Below are positions 1-8,760 of a stretch of DNA of 11,736 nucleotides, in pieces. Positions within the stretch are counted from its first letter, which is position 1; each line of letters opens with the position of its first letter. The stretch is from NCBI GenBank assembly GCA_025965635.1, contig JAOPWO010000466.1, forward strand, positions 1 through 11,736, in the 5' to 3' direction. The stretch comes from Modestobacter sp. GTDB taxonomy: Bacteria; Actinomycetota; Actinomycetes; Mycobacteriales; Geodermatophilaceae. Position numbers and translations under genes: made by a program. The notes beneath the pieces were generated by a model that saw only the letters and a program-made list of their open reading frames with translations, did no database searches and was not told the origin of the DNA.

Positions 1-506
1 GGCCGAACGGCGCCGTCGGGGCCGGAGGCGACCGGTCGGGGCCGGCGGGTCAGCAGGGCGGTGCGCAGCCGGTCGCCCTCCGCCCGCGGCACGCCGTCGA
101 CCAGCAGCTCCTCGGCACCGGTGACCGAGCTCCCGGCCGCGGCGTCGATCCGCACCCGGACCAGGCCGAGCAGCCGGTGCAGCAGCGGGGCCTCGACCTC
201 CACCCCGCGCACCCGGTCCAGCGGCACGGTGCGCACCGAGCGGGTGAGCAACCCGCGGGTGACCACGACGGCGCGCTCGCCCACCGCGTAGCCGAACCGC
301 CACCAGGACACCGCCGCCGCCACCGCCGACAGCACCGTGATGCCCACGACCAGCGCGACGATCGTCCACACCCCGTCACCCAGGCCCCGGGCGGCGCCCA
401 GGCCCAGCACCAGCGGCGCCAGCGCGCGGGCCTGACGGAAGGTGATCGTGTGCACCAGCAGCACCCGCGCGGAGGTGCGCCGGCCGGGTGGGGCGGGGTC
501 GCTCAT
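1..506 (-). CDS. PH domain (bPH2, YdbT-like) membrane protein, 3' end beyond window
   Basis: The reading frame starts at the ATG at 504-506 and stays open to the left edge, so 168 residues are visible and the C-terminus is missing. The start overlaps the stop codon of the upstream PH-domain gene as ATGA, which points to translational coupling. A basic N-terminal stretch is followed by two hydrophobic segments at about residues 28-42 and 47-67. A bPH2-type domain then starts near residue 72, with the pattern GYAVGERAVVVTRGLLTRSV followed by VPLDRVRGVEVE (residues 94-105), which is typical of YdbT proteins. These are membrane-anchored proteins of unknown biochemical role that usually occur beside a YdbS-type partner, as here. 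Family assignment is good, but the function is not known. Residues 148-168 look like a linker toward a second PH-domain repeat that would lie outside the window; this is inferred from family architecture. Confidence 0.85.
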   Translation of the reverse strand, partial: MSDPAPPGRRTSARVLLVHTITFRQARALAPLVLGLGAARGLGDGVWTIVALVVGITVLSAVAAAVSWWRFGYAVGERAVVVTRGLLTRSVRTVPLDRVRGVEVEAPLLHRLLGLVRVRIDAAAGSSVTGAEELLVDGVPRAEGDRLRTALLTRRPRPVASGPDGAVR

Positions 507-1018
507 GTGGCTTCGTCCCGGACCAGCTCGGCCCGGCGGGCGAGGTCGTCGGCGACCCGGCGGGCGACGTCGGTCTCCAGGTGCGGCATCCGCACGGTGC
601 CCTGGGACGACGCGGTCAGCACCAGCACGGTGGACAGCCCGAACAGGCCCTGCAGCACACCGCGGGTGACGTCGACGGTCTGGATCCGGGAGATCGGCAC
701 CAGGGTCCAGGTCCGGGTCAGCCAGCCGGTGAGGGTGAACACGGCCTCGTCGGTGACCTCCCAGCGGTGCACCCGGTACCGCAGTCGCGGGCGCACGCCG
801 ATGACCAGCGCCCCGTGGACCACCACGAACACCGGGCCCAGCCAGCGCACCAGGGTGACCGGTGTGCCGGCGTCCGCGGGCACGAGGAGGAAGAAGGCGG
901 TGAGCGCCGCGGCGTGGACGACGGTGCTGATCACCCCCTGGGTGAGCCACAGGCCGATGGCGGAGCGGGACAGGGACCAGGCCGGGTCGCGGACGGGGGC
1001 CGGCAGGGGAGCGGTCAT
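503..1018 (-). CDS. PH domain (bPH2, YdbS-like) membrane protein
   Basis: This is a 171-residue protein if started at the ATG at 1016-1018. It has two predicted membrane segments at about residues 22-46 and 55-75. A bPH2 domain follows at about 77-163, with the family signature of a tryptophan-containing start (RVHRWEVTDEAVF) and the VPISRIQTVDV strand-turn near residues 107-117. YdbS-like proteins are small membrane proteins normally encoded next to a YdbT-like partner; their molecular function is unknown. The stop codon overlaps the start of the next gene by 4 bp, so the two form an operon. Start choice is uncertain. A GAGG at 1029-1032 lies 4 nt before an ATG at 1024 and 10 nt before the ATG at 1018, and the frame also stays open up to an ATG at 1060. 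The 5' end faces the divergent rhodanese gene across about 60 bp. Confidence 0.85.
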   Translation of the reverse strand: MTAPLPAPVRDPAWSLSRSAIGLWLTQGVISTVVHAAALTAFFLLVPADAGTPVTLVRWLGPVFVVVHGALVIGVRPRLRYRVHRWEVTDEAVFTLTGWLTRTWTLVPISRIQTVDVTRGVLQGLFGLSTVLVLTASSQGTVRMPHLETDVARRVADDLARRAELVRDEAT

Positions 1019-1068
1019 CGCCATCCATCCTCGCAGCGGCCGCCCGGCCCCGGGGCGCATGTCACGAT

Positions 1069-1073
1069 GGAGG
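1069..1073 (+). promoter_or_regulatory. Ribosome binding site deciding the rhodanese start
   Basis: GGAGG lies only 1 nt before the first ATG (1075) but 7 nt before the second in-frame ATG (1081). Normal Shine-Dalgarno spacing therefore favours the second start. Confidence 0.6.
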
Positions 1074-1080
1074 CATGACG

Positions 1081-1410
1081 ATGCCGCAGCAGGTCCCCAC
1101 CGTGCCCGCTTCGGAGCTGCCCGCTGACGCAGTCGTCCTCGACGTCCGGGAGGACGACGAGTGGGTGGCGGGGCACATCGAGGGGGCGACCCACATCGCG
1201 ATGGGCGACGTCCCGGCGCGCCTGGACGACCTGCCCGACGGCGATCCGCTCTACATCACCTGCCGTGGCGGTGGTCGGTCGGCGCGGGTGGCCGCGTGGC
1301 TGAACCAAAACGGCTTCGACGCGGTCAACGTGGGCGGCGGCATGGGCGAGTGGCAGGCGGCCGGCAAGCCGATGGTGAGCGAGACCGGCCAGCCGCCCTA
1401 CGTGCGCTGA
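1081..1410 (+). CDS. Single-domain rhodanese-like sulfurtransferase
   Basis: This is a 109-residue, single-domain rhodanese with no signal peptide or membrane segment, so it should be cytoplasmic. It shows the CH2A-type motif VVLDVREDDEW near residues 18-28 and the HIEGATHIAMG motif near 32-42. The active-site loop CRGGGRSA follows, with the catalytic cysteine at residue 61, which would carry the persulfide. The C-terminal NVGGGMGEWQAAGKP motif closes the fold. Rhodaneses of this kind move sulfane sulfur between thiol acceptors, but the donor and acceptor here cannot be told from sequence. An ATG two codons upstream (1075) is in frame but too close to the ribosome binding site. The gene stands alone and converges on the acyl-CoA ligase gene. 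Family assignment is firm and the physiological role is open. Confidence 0.93.
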   Translation: MPQQVPTVPASELPADAVVLDVREDDEWVAGHIEGATHIAMGDVPARLDDLPDGDPLYITCRGGGRSARVAAWLNQNGFDAVNVGGGMGEWQAAGKPMVSETGQPPYVR

Positions 1411-1411
1411 C

Positions 1412-1464
1412 GGCCCCGTCCCGAGGCTCGCCCCGACCCTGCGGGGGGTGAGGAGGACGGGGCC
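1412..1464. terminator. Nested hairpin, bidirectional terminator between convergent genes
   Basis: GGCCCCGTCC (1412-1421) pairs perfectly with GGACGGGGCC (1455-1464). Inside it, CCCCG (1431-1435) pairs with CGGGG (1442-1446) across a 6-nt loop. The structure starts 1 nt after the rhodanese stop and ends 18 nt before the stop of the convergent acyl-CoA ligase gene. It therefore suits termination of both transcripts. No long T-run follows, as is common in high-GC actinobacteria. Confidence 0.7.
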
Positions 1465-1482
1465 CTTCCGGCCCTCAGCGCT

Positions 1483-3093
<1,611 letters not shown>

Positions 3094-3220
3094 GGGCGCA
3101 TCGTGCCAGTGACCCGGCCCACGTTCCACCCGTGGCGCCCCCCGGCGATGGTCGCGCGGCGTGCTCTCCCCCGTGAACAGGTCGTTACGAGACCGTGACG
3201 ATCGTTCTTCCGTGCAGGGG

Positions 3221-3226
3221 TTGACG
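3221..3226 (+). promoter_or_regulatory. Candidate -35 element of the sugar transporter operon
   Basis: TTGACG stands 9 nt before the operator-like palindrome and about 100 nt before the first gene. It is a good match to the housekeeping -35 hexamer. A matching -10 cannot be assigned with confidence because the region 16-19 nt downstream (CTCACA/CACACT) is only a weak TANNNT match. If the site is real, the operator at 3236-3249 lies inside the promoter spacer, where a repressor would block RNA polymerase. Confidence 0.4.
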
Positions 3227-3235
3227 GGCCCACCC

Positions 3236-3249
3236 TGTTAACGCTCACA
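3236..3249. promoter_or_regulatory. LacI-family operator in front of the sugar transporter operon
   Basis: TGTTAACGCTCACA matches the perfect palindrome in front of araB (TGTTAGCGCTAACA) at 12 of 14 positions. It has the central CG and outer TGTTA/ACA arms expected of LacI-family operators. It sits 75 nt upstream of the binding-protein start, just downstream of a TTGACG box. Shared operator sequence links transporter and catabolic genes to the same regulator, most simply the LacI-family protein encoded at 7631-8704. This is an inference from sequence and has not been tested. Confidence 0.7.
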
Positions 3250-3255
3250 CTGTGA
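3245..3255. repeat. Short palindrome overlapping the transporter operator
   Basis: TCACA-C-TGTGA is a perfect inverted repeat with a 1-nt centre. It shares TCACA with the right arm of the LacI-type operator. Two more flanking pairs (CG at 3242-3243 with CG at 3257-3258) extend it with one mismatch. It could be a second regulator site, an extension of the operator, or chance. Confidence 0.35.
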
Positions 3256-3310
3256 TCGCTCGCGCAGGGGCGGGCCTGAGCGCCGGATCTTGCGGCGGCA
3301 GATGTCTCGA

Positions 3311-3317
3311 GGAGGAG
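3311..3317 (+). promoter_or_regulatory. Ribosome binding site selecting the GTG start of chvE
   Basis: GGAGGAG lies 7 nt before the GTG at 3325. An ATG at 3318, directly abutting this site, is in another frame and gives only a short shadow product. The spacing confirms the GTG. Confidence 0.75.
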
Positions 3318-3324
3318 ATGGCGA

Positions 3325-4476
3325 GTGAGCAAGAAGCTCAGGTTGACCGCGCTGGGGGCCGCGCTGGCCGTGGGGCTGGTCGGTTGTGGTGGCGAGGGTG
3401 CCGGCAGCGGCGGCGCCGGGACCGGGGACGCAGCACCGGAGGACCTCTCGATCGGCGTCGCGATGCCGACGGAGACCTCGGAGCGCTGGATCGCCGATGG
3501 CACCAACGTCAAGGAGCAGCTGGAGACGGCGGGCTACACCGTCGACCTGCAGTACGCCGTTGACGACATCCCGACCCAGTCCCAGCAGGTCGACCAGATG
3601 ATCACCCAGGGCGCCGACGCACTGATCGTCGCCGCCATCGACGGCACCGCGCTGAGCAGCCAGCTGCAGGCCGCCGCGGACGCCGGCATCCCGGTCATCA
3701 GCTACGACCGGTTGATCCGCGACACCGAGAACGTCGACTTCTACGTCAGCTTCGACAACTACAAGGTCGGCGTCGCCCAGGGCACCGCACTGCTGGTGGG
3801 CCTCGGCCTGCTGAACAAGGACGGCTCGCCGGGCACCGCCACCGGGCCGTTCAACGTCGAGCTGTTCGCCGGCTCGCTGGACGACAACAACGCCGGGTTC
3901 TTCTTCGACGGTGCCGTCGACACCCTCCAGCCATTCATCGACAAGGGCCAGCTGGTCGTCAAGTCCGGCCAGACCGGCATCGAGCAGGCAGCCATCCTGC
4001 GCTGGCAGCAGGAGACCGCGCAGCGCCGCATGGAGGACCTGCTGACCGGGTCCTACAACGACGGCTCGCGGGTCGACGGCGTCCTGTCGCCCTACGACGG
4101 CATCTCGCGCGGCATCATCACCGCCCTGCAGAACGCCGGCTACGGCCCGACGCTGACCTCGGCCAACCCGATGCCGGTCGTCACCGGTCAGGACGCCGAG
4201 ATCGCCTCGGTCAAGCTGATCGCCGACGGCGTCCAGAGCTCGACGGTCTTCAAGGACACCCGGCTGCTGGCCGAGCAGGCCGTCGCTGCTGCCGAGGCGT
4301 TCCTCGAGGGCAACGAGCCGGAGGCGAACGACACCGAGACGTACGACAACGGCGTCAAGGTCGTCCCGTCCTACCTGCTGGAGATCCAGACCGTCTACGC
4401 CGACGACATCCAGCCGGTCCTCGTCGACTCCGGCTACTGGACGGCCGACGAGGTCGCCAGCGGCCAGGCCGGCTGA
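3325..4476 (+). CDS. chvE: ChvE-like multiple-monosaccharide-binding lipoprotein of an ABC importer
   Basis: This is a 383-residue extracytoplasmic sugar receptor with a GTG start. A basic, hydrophobic signal peptide ends in the lipobox LVGC, so Cys21 would be lipidated and hold the protein on the outer face of the membrane. A Gly/Ala/Ser-rich linker follows to about residue 38. The mature part is a type I periplasmic-binding fold that follows Agrobacterium ChvE closely. Shared segments include IGVAMPT (43-49), RWIADGTN (54-61), DLQYA with DIPTQSQQVDQM, and SYDRLIRDTENVDFY (126-140). FDNYKVG (143-149), LSPYDG (254-259), GQDAEIASVK (288-297) and NGVKVVPSYLL (342-352) also match. ChvE binds glucose, galactose, arabinose, xylose and related sugars. 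The linked araBDA genes make L-arabinose the likely main substrate here. It heads the transporter operon behind a LacI-type operator. A strong hairpin follows the stop and probably raises its dose over the membrane parts. Confidence 0.94.
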   Translation: MSKKLRLTALGAALAVGLVGCGGEGAGSGGAGTGDAAPEDLSIGVAMPTETSERWIADGTNVKEQLETAGYTVDLQYAVDDIPTQSQQVDQMITQGADALIVAAIDGTALSSQLQAAADAGIPVISYDRLIRDTENVDFYVSFDNYKVGVAQGTALLVGLGLLNKDGSPGTATGPFNVELFAGSLDDNNAGFFFDGAVDTLQPFIDKGQLVVKSGQTGIEQAAILRWQQETAQRRMEDLLTGSYNDGSRVDGVLSPYDGISRGIITALQNAGYGPTLTSANPMPVVTGQDAEIASVKLIADGVQSSTVFKDTRLLAEQAVAAAEAFLEGNEPEANDTETYDNGVKVVPSYLLEIQTVYADDIQPVLVDSGYWTADEVASGQAG

Positions 4477-4491
4477 CCTCCCCGACCAGAC

Positions 4492-4530
4492 CCGGCCGGG
4501 CCGGCCAGCACGACTGGCCGGCCCGGCCGG
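4492..4530 (+). terminator. Long perfect stem-loop after chvE (attenuator or mRNA stabiliser)
   Basis: CCGGCCGGGCCGGCCA (4492-4507) pairs without a mismatch with TGGCCGGCCCGGCCGG (4515-4530) around a 7-nt loop, starting 16 nt after the chvE stop. The 16-bp GC stem lacks a T-run. In binding-protein-dependent importers such a hairpin commonly lets most transcripts end, or protects the 3' end of the first gene's message. The receptor is then made in excess over the ATPase and permease. Confidence 0.7.
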
Positions 4531-4540
4531 CACCACCACC

Positions 4541-4566
4541 TCCGCCGGCTGCCCGTGGCCGGCGGA
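4541..4566 (+). terminator. Second stem-loop in the chvE-mmsA gap
   Basis: TCCGCCGGC (4541-4549) pairs perfectly with GCCGGCGGA (4558-4566) across an 8-nt loop, 10 nt after the first hairpin. Together the two fill most of the first half of the 201-nt gap before the ATPase gene. The rest of the gap (4567-4677) shows no clear promoter or operator. Confidence 0.5.
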
Positions 4567-4677
4567 GGGTGCACGACCCCGGGTGTGCCCGGACCTGTTC
4601 GACACCGTCCGAGTGGCGCACACTCGGCAACCACACCGCGCCTCCGGTGCGCGACGAGGACGAGGACGACGGAGTCC

Positions 4678-6212
<1,535 letters not shown>

Positions 6213-6216
<4 letters not shown>

Positions 6217-7466
6217 CCAGGACCGTGCCCCCGCAGGCGGACGAGACGCCCGCGGAACCCACCGTCGCACCGACTGCTGCGCTGCACACGGGGACGAGCG
6301 ACTTCCGTCAGCTCATCTCCCGCAACCTCCGGCAGAGCGGCATCTACGTCGCCTTCGTGGCGATCGTGGCGCTGTTCGCGATCCTCACCGACGGGACGTC
6401 GCTGAGCCCCGGCAACATCACCAACATCGTCCTGCAGTACTCCTACATCCTCGTGCTGGCCATCGGCATGGTCATCGTGATCATCGCTGGGCACATCGAC
6501 CTCTCGGTCGGCTCGGTCGTCGCGCTCACCGGTGCCACGTCCGCCGTCCTGGTCATCCAGCAGGGCCTGCCCTGGTGGGTGGGCATCATCGCCGCCCTCG
6601 CCGTCGGTCTGGCCGTCGGCGCCTGGCAGGGCTTCTGGGTGGCCTACGTCGGCATCCCGGCCTTCATCGTCACCCTCGCCGGCATGCTGCTGTTCCGCGG
6701 CCTCACGCTGCAGGTGCTGGACAACATCTCGCTGTCGCCGTTCCCGCCGCAGTACCAGAAGGTCGCCAGCGGCTTCCTCAACGGCCTCCTCGGCGGCAAC
6801 GGCTACGACGCGTTCACGCTGCTCATCGGGGTGGTGGCCGTCGCCGGCTACGCGTTCAGCGGGTTCCGCACCCGGTTGGCCCGGATCAGGTACCAGCAGC
6901 CGGTCGAGTCCTTCCCGCTCTTCGTCGCCCGGGTGGTCGCCGTCGGACTGGTCGTCATGTACTTCGCCTGGCAGCTGGCGCACGCCCGCGGCCTGCCGAT
7001 CGTGCTGATCATCCTGGCCGTGCTGATCATCGCCTACGGCGTCATCACCAACCGGTCGGTCTTCGGCCGGCAGGTGTACGCCATCGGTGGCAACCTGTCC
7101 GCCGCGACGCTGTCCGGCGTCAAGGTGCGGGCCGTCAACTTCTGGATCTTCGTCAACATGGGCTTCCTGTCCGCGGTCGCCGGGGTCATCTACTCCTCGC
7201 GGTCCAACGGCGCGCAGCCTGCGGCCGGCAACATGTTCGAGCTCGACGCGATCGCCGCGGCGTTCATCGGTGGCGCGGCCGTCACCGGCGGTGTCGGGAC
7301 CGTCGTGGGCGCCATGGTCGGTGGTCTGATCATGGCCGTCATGAGCAACGGCATGCAGCTCATGGGCGTCGACCAGTCGATCCAGTCGGTGGTCAAGGGG
7401 CTGGTGCTGCTCCTCGCCGTCGCCTTCGACGTCTACAACAAGCGCCGCGCCGGCTCCTCCCGCTGA
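6213..7466 (+). CDS. mmsB: Multiple-monosaccharide ABC transporter permease (MmsB/GguB)
   Basis: This is a 417-residue inner-membrane permease that forms the sugar channel, probably as a homodimer on the MmsA ATPase. A polar, Pro/Thr/Ala-rich N-terminal tail (1-35) precedes about ten hydrophobic segments, at roughly 43-58, 77-93, 100-116, 122-140, 146-163, 200-214, 238-256, 261-279, 309-327 and 345-407. Conserved family motifs are GHIDLSVGS (93-101), YVGIPAFIVTLAGM (145-158), FGRQVYAIGGN (284-294) and the ELDAIAAAFIGGAA segment (343-356). At 417 residues it has the long form seen in XylH/MmsB rather than the ~320 residues of RbsC. The extra part is the loop and helices around 165-255. Translation is coupled to mmsA by a 4-bp overlap, and AGGGAG at 6199-6204 is a well-spaced ribosome site. 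A strong hairpin follows the stop. Confidence 0.94.
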
Positions 7467-7471
7467 GTCCC

Positions 7472-7501
7472 GGTCGCCCGGCGCACCCGCGCCGGGCGAC
7501 C
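7472..7501 (+). terminator. Strong hairpin terminator after the transporter operon
   Basis: GGTCGCCCGGCGC (7472-7484) pairs perfectly with GCGCCGGGCGACC (7489-7501) around the 4-nt loop ACCC, starting 5 nt after the mmsB stop. The 13-bp stem and tight loop fit an intrinsic terminator, although no T-run follows. Confidence 0.75.
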
Positions 7502-7515
7502 CCAGCGGTGACCTG

Positions 7516-7535
7516 CCGCCGGTCCGCACCGGCGG
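7516..7535 (+). terminator. Second small hairpin behind mmsB
   Basis: CCGCCGGT (7516-7523) pairs perfectly with ACCGGCGG (7528-7535) around a 4-nt loop, 14 nt after the main hairpin. It repeats the two-hairpin layout seen after chvE. The remaining gap to the regulator gene (7536-7630) has no copy of the operator palindrome. Confidence 0.45.
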
Positions 7536-7630
7536 GCCGGTGGACACTCCGGGCATCTGGCCGGCTGATGCCGCCGTGCCCTCCGACGGGCCGGTCCGGT
7601 TCCCGACAGCTCGACGAGAGGGGGAGAACG

Positions 7631-8704
7631 GTGGAGCCGGAGGGGGCGACCCGCGCGCTGGTCATGTCCGACGTGGCGGCCCGGGCAGGCGTCTCGCACC
7701 AGACCGTCTCCCGCGTCGTCAACGGGCACCCGCACGTCGCCAAGGCCACCCGGGAGCGCGTGCAGCGGGCGATCGAGGAGCTGGGGTACCGGCCGAACAC
7801 CGCCGCCCGAGCCCTGGTGACCGGGTCGACGCGCACCATCGGGCTGGTCACGTCGCACATCAACCAGTACGGCCCGGCGCAGACCCTGCTCGGGCTCGAG
7901 CAGGCCGCGCGGGCCGCCGGCTACTCGCTGGGCGTCGCCATCCTCGACGACGACAGCGAGGTCGCGATGCGGGAGGCGGTCGACCGCTTCGTCGCGCAGT
8001 CCGTCGACGCCGTCGTGGCGCTGTCGACCTACGGTCAGGCGGTCGAGGCGCTCAGCCGCTTCGACGCCCCGGTGCCGTTGATCGCCGTCCAGGTCGGCCG
8101 GGACGACCGGCGGCCCACGGTCTGGGTCGACCAGGAGGCCGGTGCGGCGCTGGCCACCCGCCACCTGCTGGACCTCGGCCACCGCACCGTGCAGCACGTC
8201 GCCGGTCCTGGCGACTCGATGGAGGCGCGTGGGCGGATCATCGGCTGGCGCCGGGAGCTGCTGGCCGCCGGGGCCGAGGTGCCCGAGGTGCTGCACGGCG
8301 ACTGGTGGCCGTCGTCCGGGCACACCGCGGGCCGTGAACTCGCCCGGCGGGTCCGGGCCGGCGACGCCGACGTGACGGCGGTCTTCCTGGCCAACGACCA
8401 GATGGCCCTGGGACTGCTCAAGGCCCTGCACGACGAGGGGGTGTCCGTTCCCGGCGACGTCAGCGTTGTGGGCTTCGACGACGTGCCCGAGGGGGAGTTC
8501 TACACGCCACCGCTGACCACCGTGCGGCAGGACTTCGCCGAGCTCGGCCGGCGCGGGGTGGAGGTGGTGCTCGCCCGCCTCGGGGGGCAGGACTACCGCT
8601 CCGAGCCGGTCCCGCCGCAGCTGGTGGTGCGCTCGAGCACCGGCCCGGTCCCTCCGGCGAAGCGTCCACGGCGCGCGCGAGGGCAGGGCGCCACGCTATG
8701 TTAG
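7631..8704 (+). CDS. LacI-family transcriptional regulator, probable arabinose repressor
   Basis: This is a 357-residue LacI/GalR-family regulator. An N-terminal helix-turn-helix lies at about residues 12-33 (MSDVAARAGVSHQTVSRVVN). The hinge helix pattern YRPNTAARAL follows at 53-62. The periplasmic-binding-like effector domain runs from about 68 to 337, with VDQEAGAALATRHLLDLGHR (166-185), the conserved arginine in SMEARGRI (Arg200), LANDQMALGLLKAL (253-266) and VSVVGFDD (277-284). A basic tail (PPAKRPRRARG) ends the protein. The GTG at 7631 is chosen because a purine-rich GGGGGAG at 7620-7626 precedes it. An ATG at 7664 is possible but has no ribosome site and would leave only one residue before the HTH. 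Its place between transporter and araBDA, and the matching palindromes before both, point to an AraR-like role with arabinose or a derivative as inducer. LacI-type AraR is known in Corynebacterium. The effector is an inference. Confidence 0.92.
   Translation: MEPEGATRALVMSDVAARAGVSHQTVSRVVNGHPHVAKATRERVQRAIEELGYRPNTAARALVTGSTRTIGLVTSHINQYGPAQTLLGLEQAARAAGYSLGVAILDDDSEVAMREAVDRFVAQSVDAVVALSTYGQAVEALSRFDAPVPLIAVQVGRDDRRPTVWVDQEAGAALATRHLLDLGHRTVQHVAGPGDSMEARGRIIGWRRELLAAGAEVPEVLHGDWWPSSGHTAGRELARRVRAGDADVTAVFLANDQMALGLLKALHDEGVSVPGDVSVVGFDDVPEGEFYTPPLTTVRQDFAELGRRGVEVVLARLGGQDYRSEPVPPQLVVRSSTGPVPPAKRPRRARGQGATLC
8697..8702 (+). promoter_or_regulatory. Candidate -10 element of the araBDA operon
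   Basis: TATGTT is the best TANNNT match before araB, and it overlaps the left arm of the operator palindrome. The position expected for a -35 is GC-only and matches nothing, so the assignment is tentative. Confidence 0.3.
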
Positions 8705-8712
8705 CGCTAACA
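8699..8712. promoter_or_regulatory. Perfect LacI-type operator in front of araBDA
   Basis: TGTTAGCGCTAACA is a perfect 14-bp palindrome with a central CG, the hallmark of LacI-family operators. It lies 48 nt before the araB start. Its left arm contains the TAG stop codon (8702-8704) of the LacI-family gene itself. A 12/14 copy precedes the transporter operon at 3236-3249. Repressor bound here would cover a candidate -10 box and shut araBDA. Confidence 0.85.
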
Positions 8713-8760
8713 GAGGGGTCCGCGGATGATTCACCTGCGGCGCCGGGACGAGGAGAACTG

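Noticed and set aside
3245..3255. CRP/GlxR-type cAMP receptor site
   Set aside because: Half-sites are in the order TCACA then TGTGA with a 1-nt centre. The known consensus is TGTGA-N6-TCACA, so the geometry does not fit.
3318..3563. ATG directly after GGAGGAG as the start of a separate short gene
   Set aside because: It has zero spacing to the ribosome site, sits in the wrong frame for chvE, and its product is Arg/Gly-rich shadow sequence.
4555..4677. N-terminal extension of the mmsA frame by 41 codons
   Set aside because: The extra residues are unlike the family, overlap the second hairpin, and the family start MDDHILEMR is at 4678.
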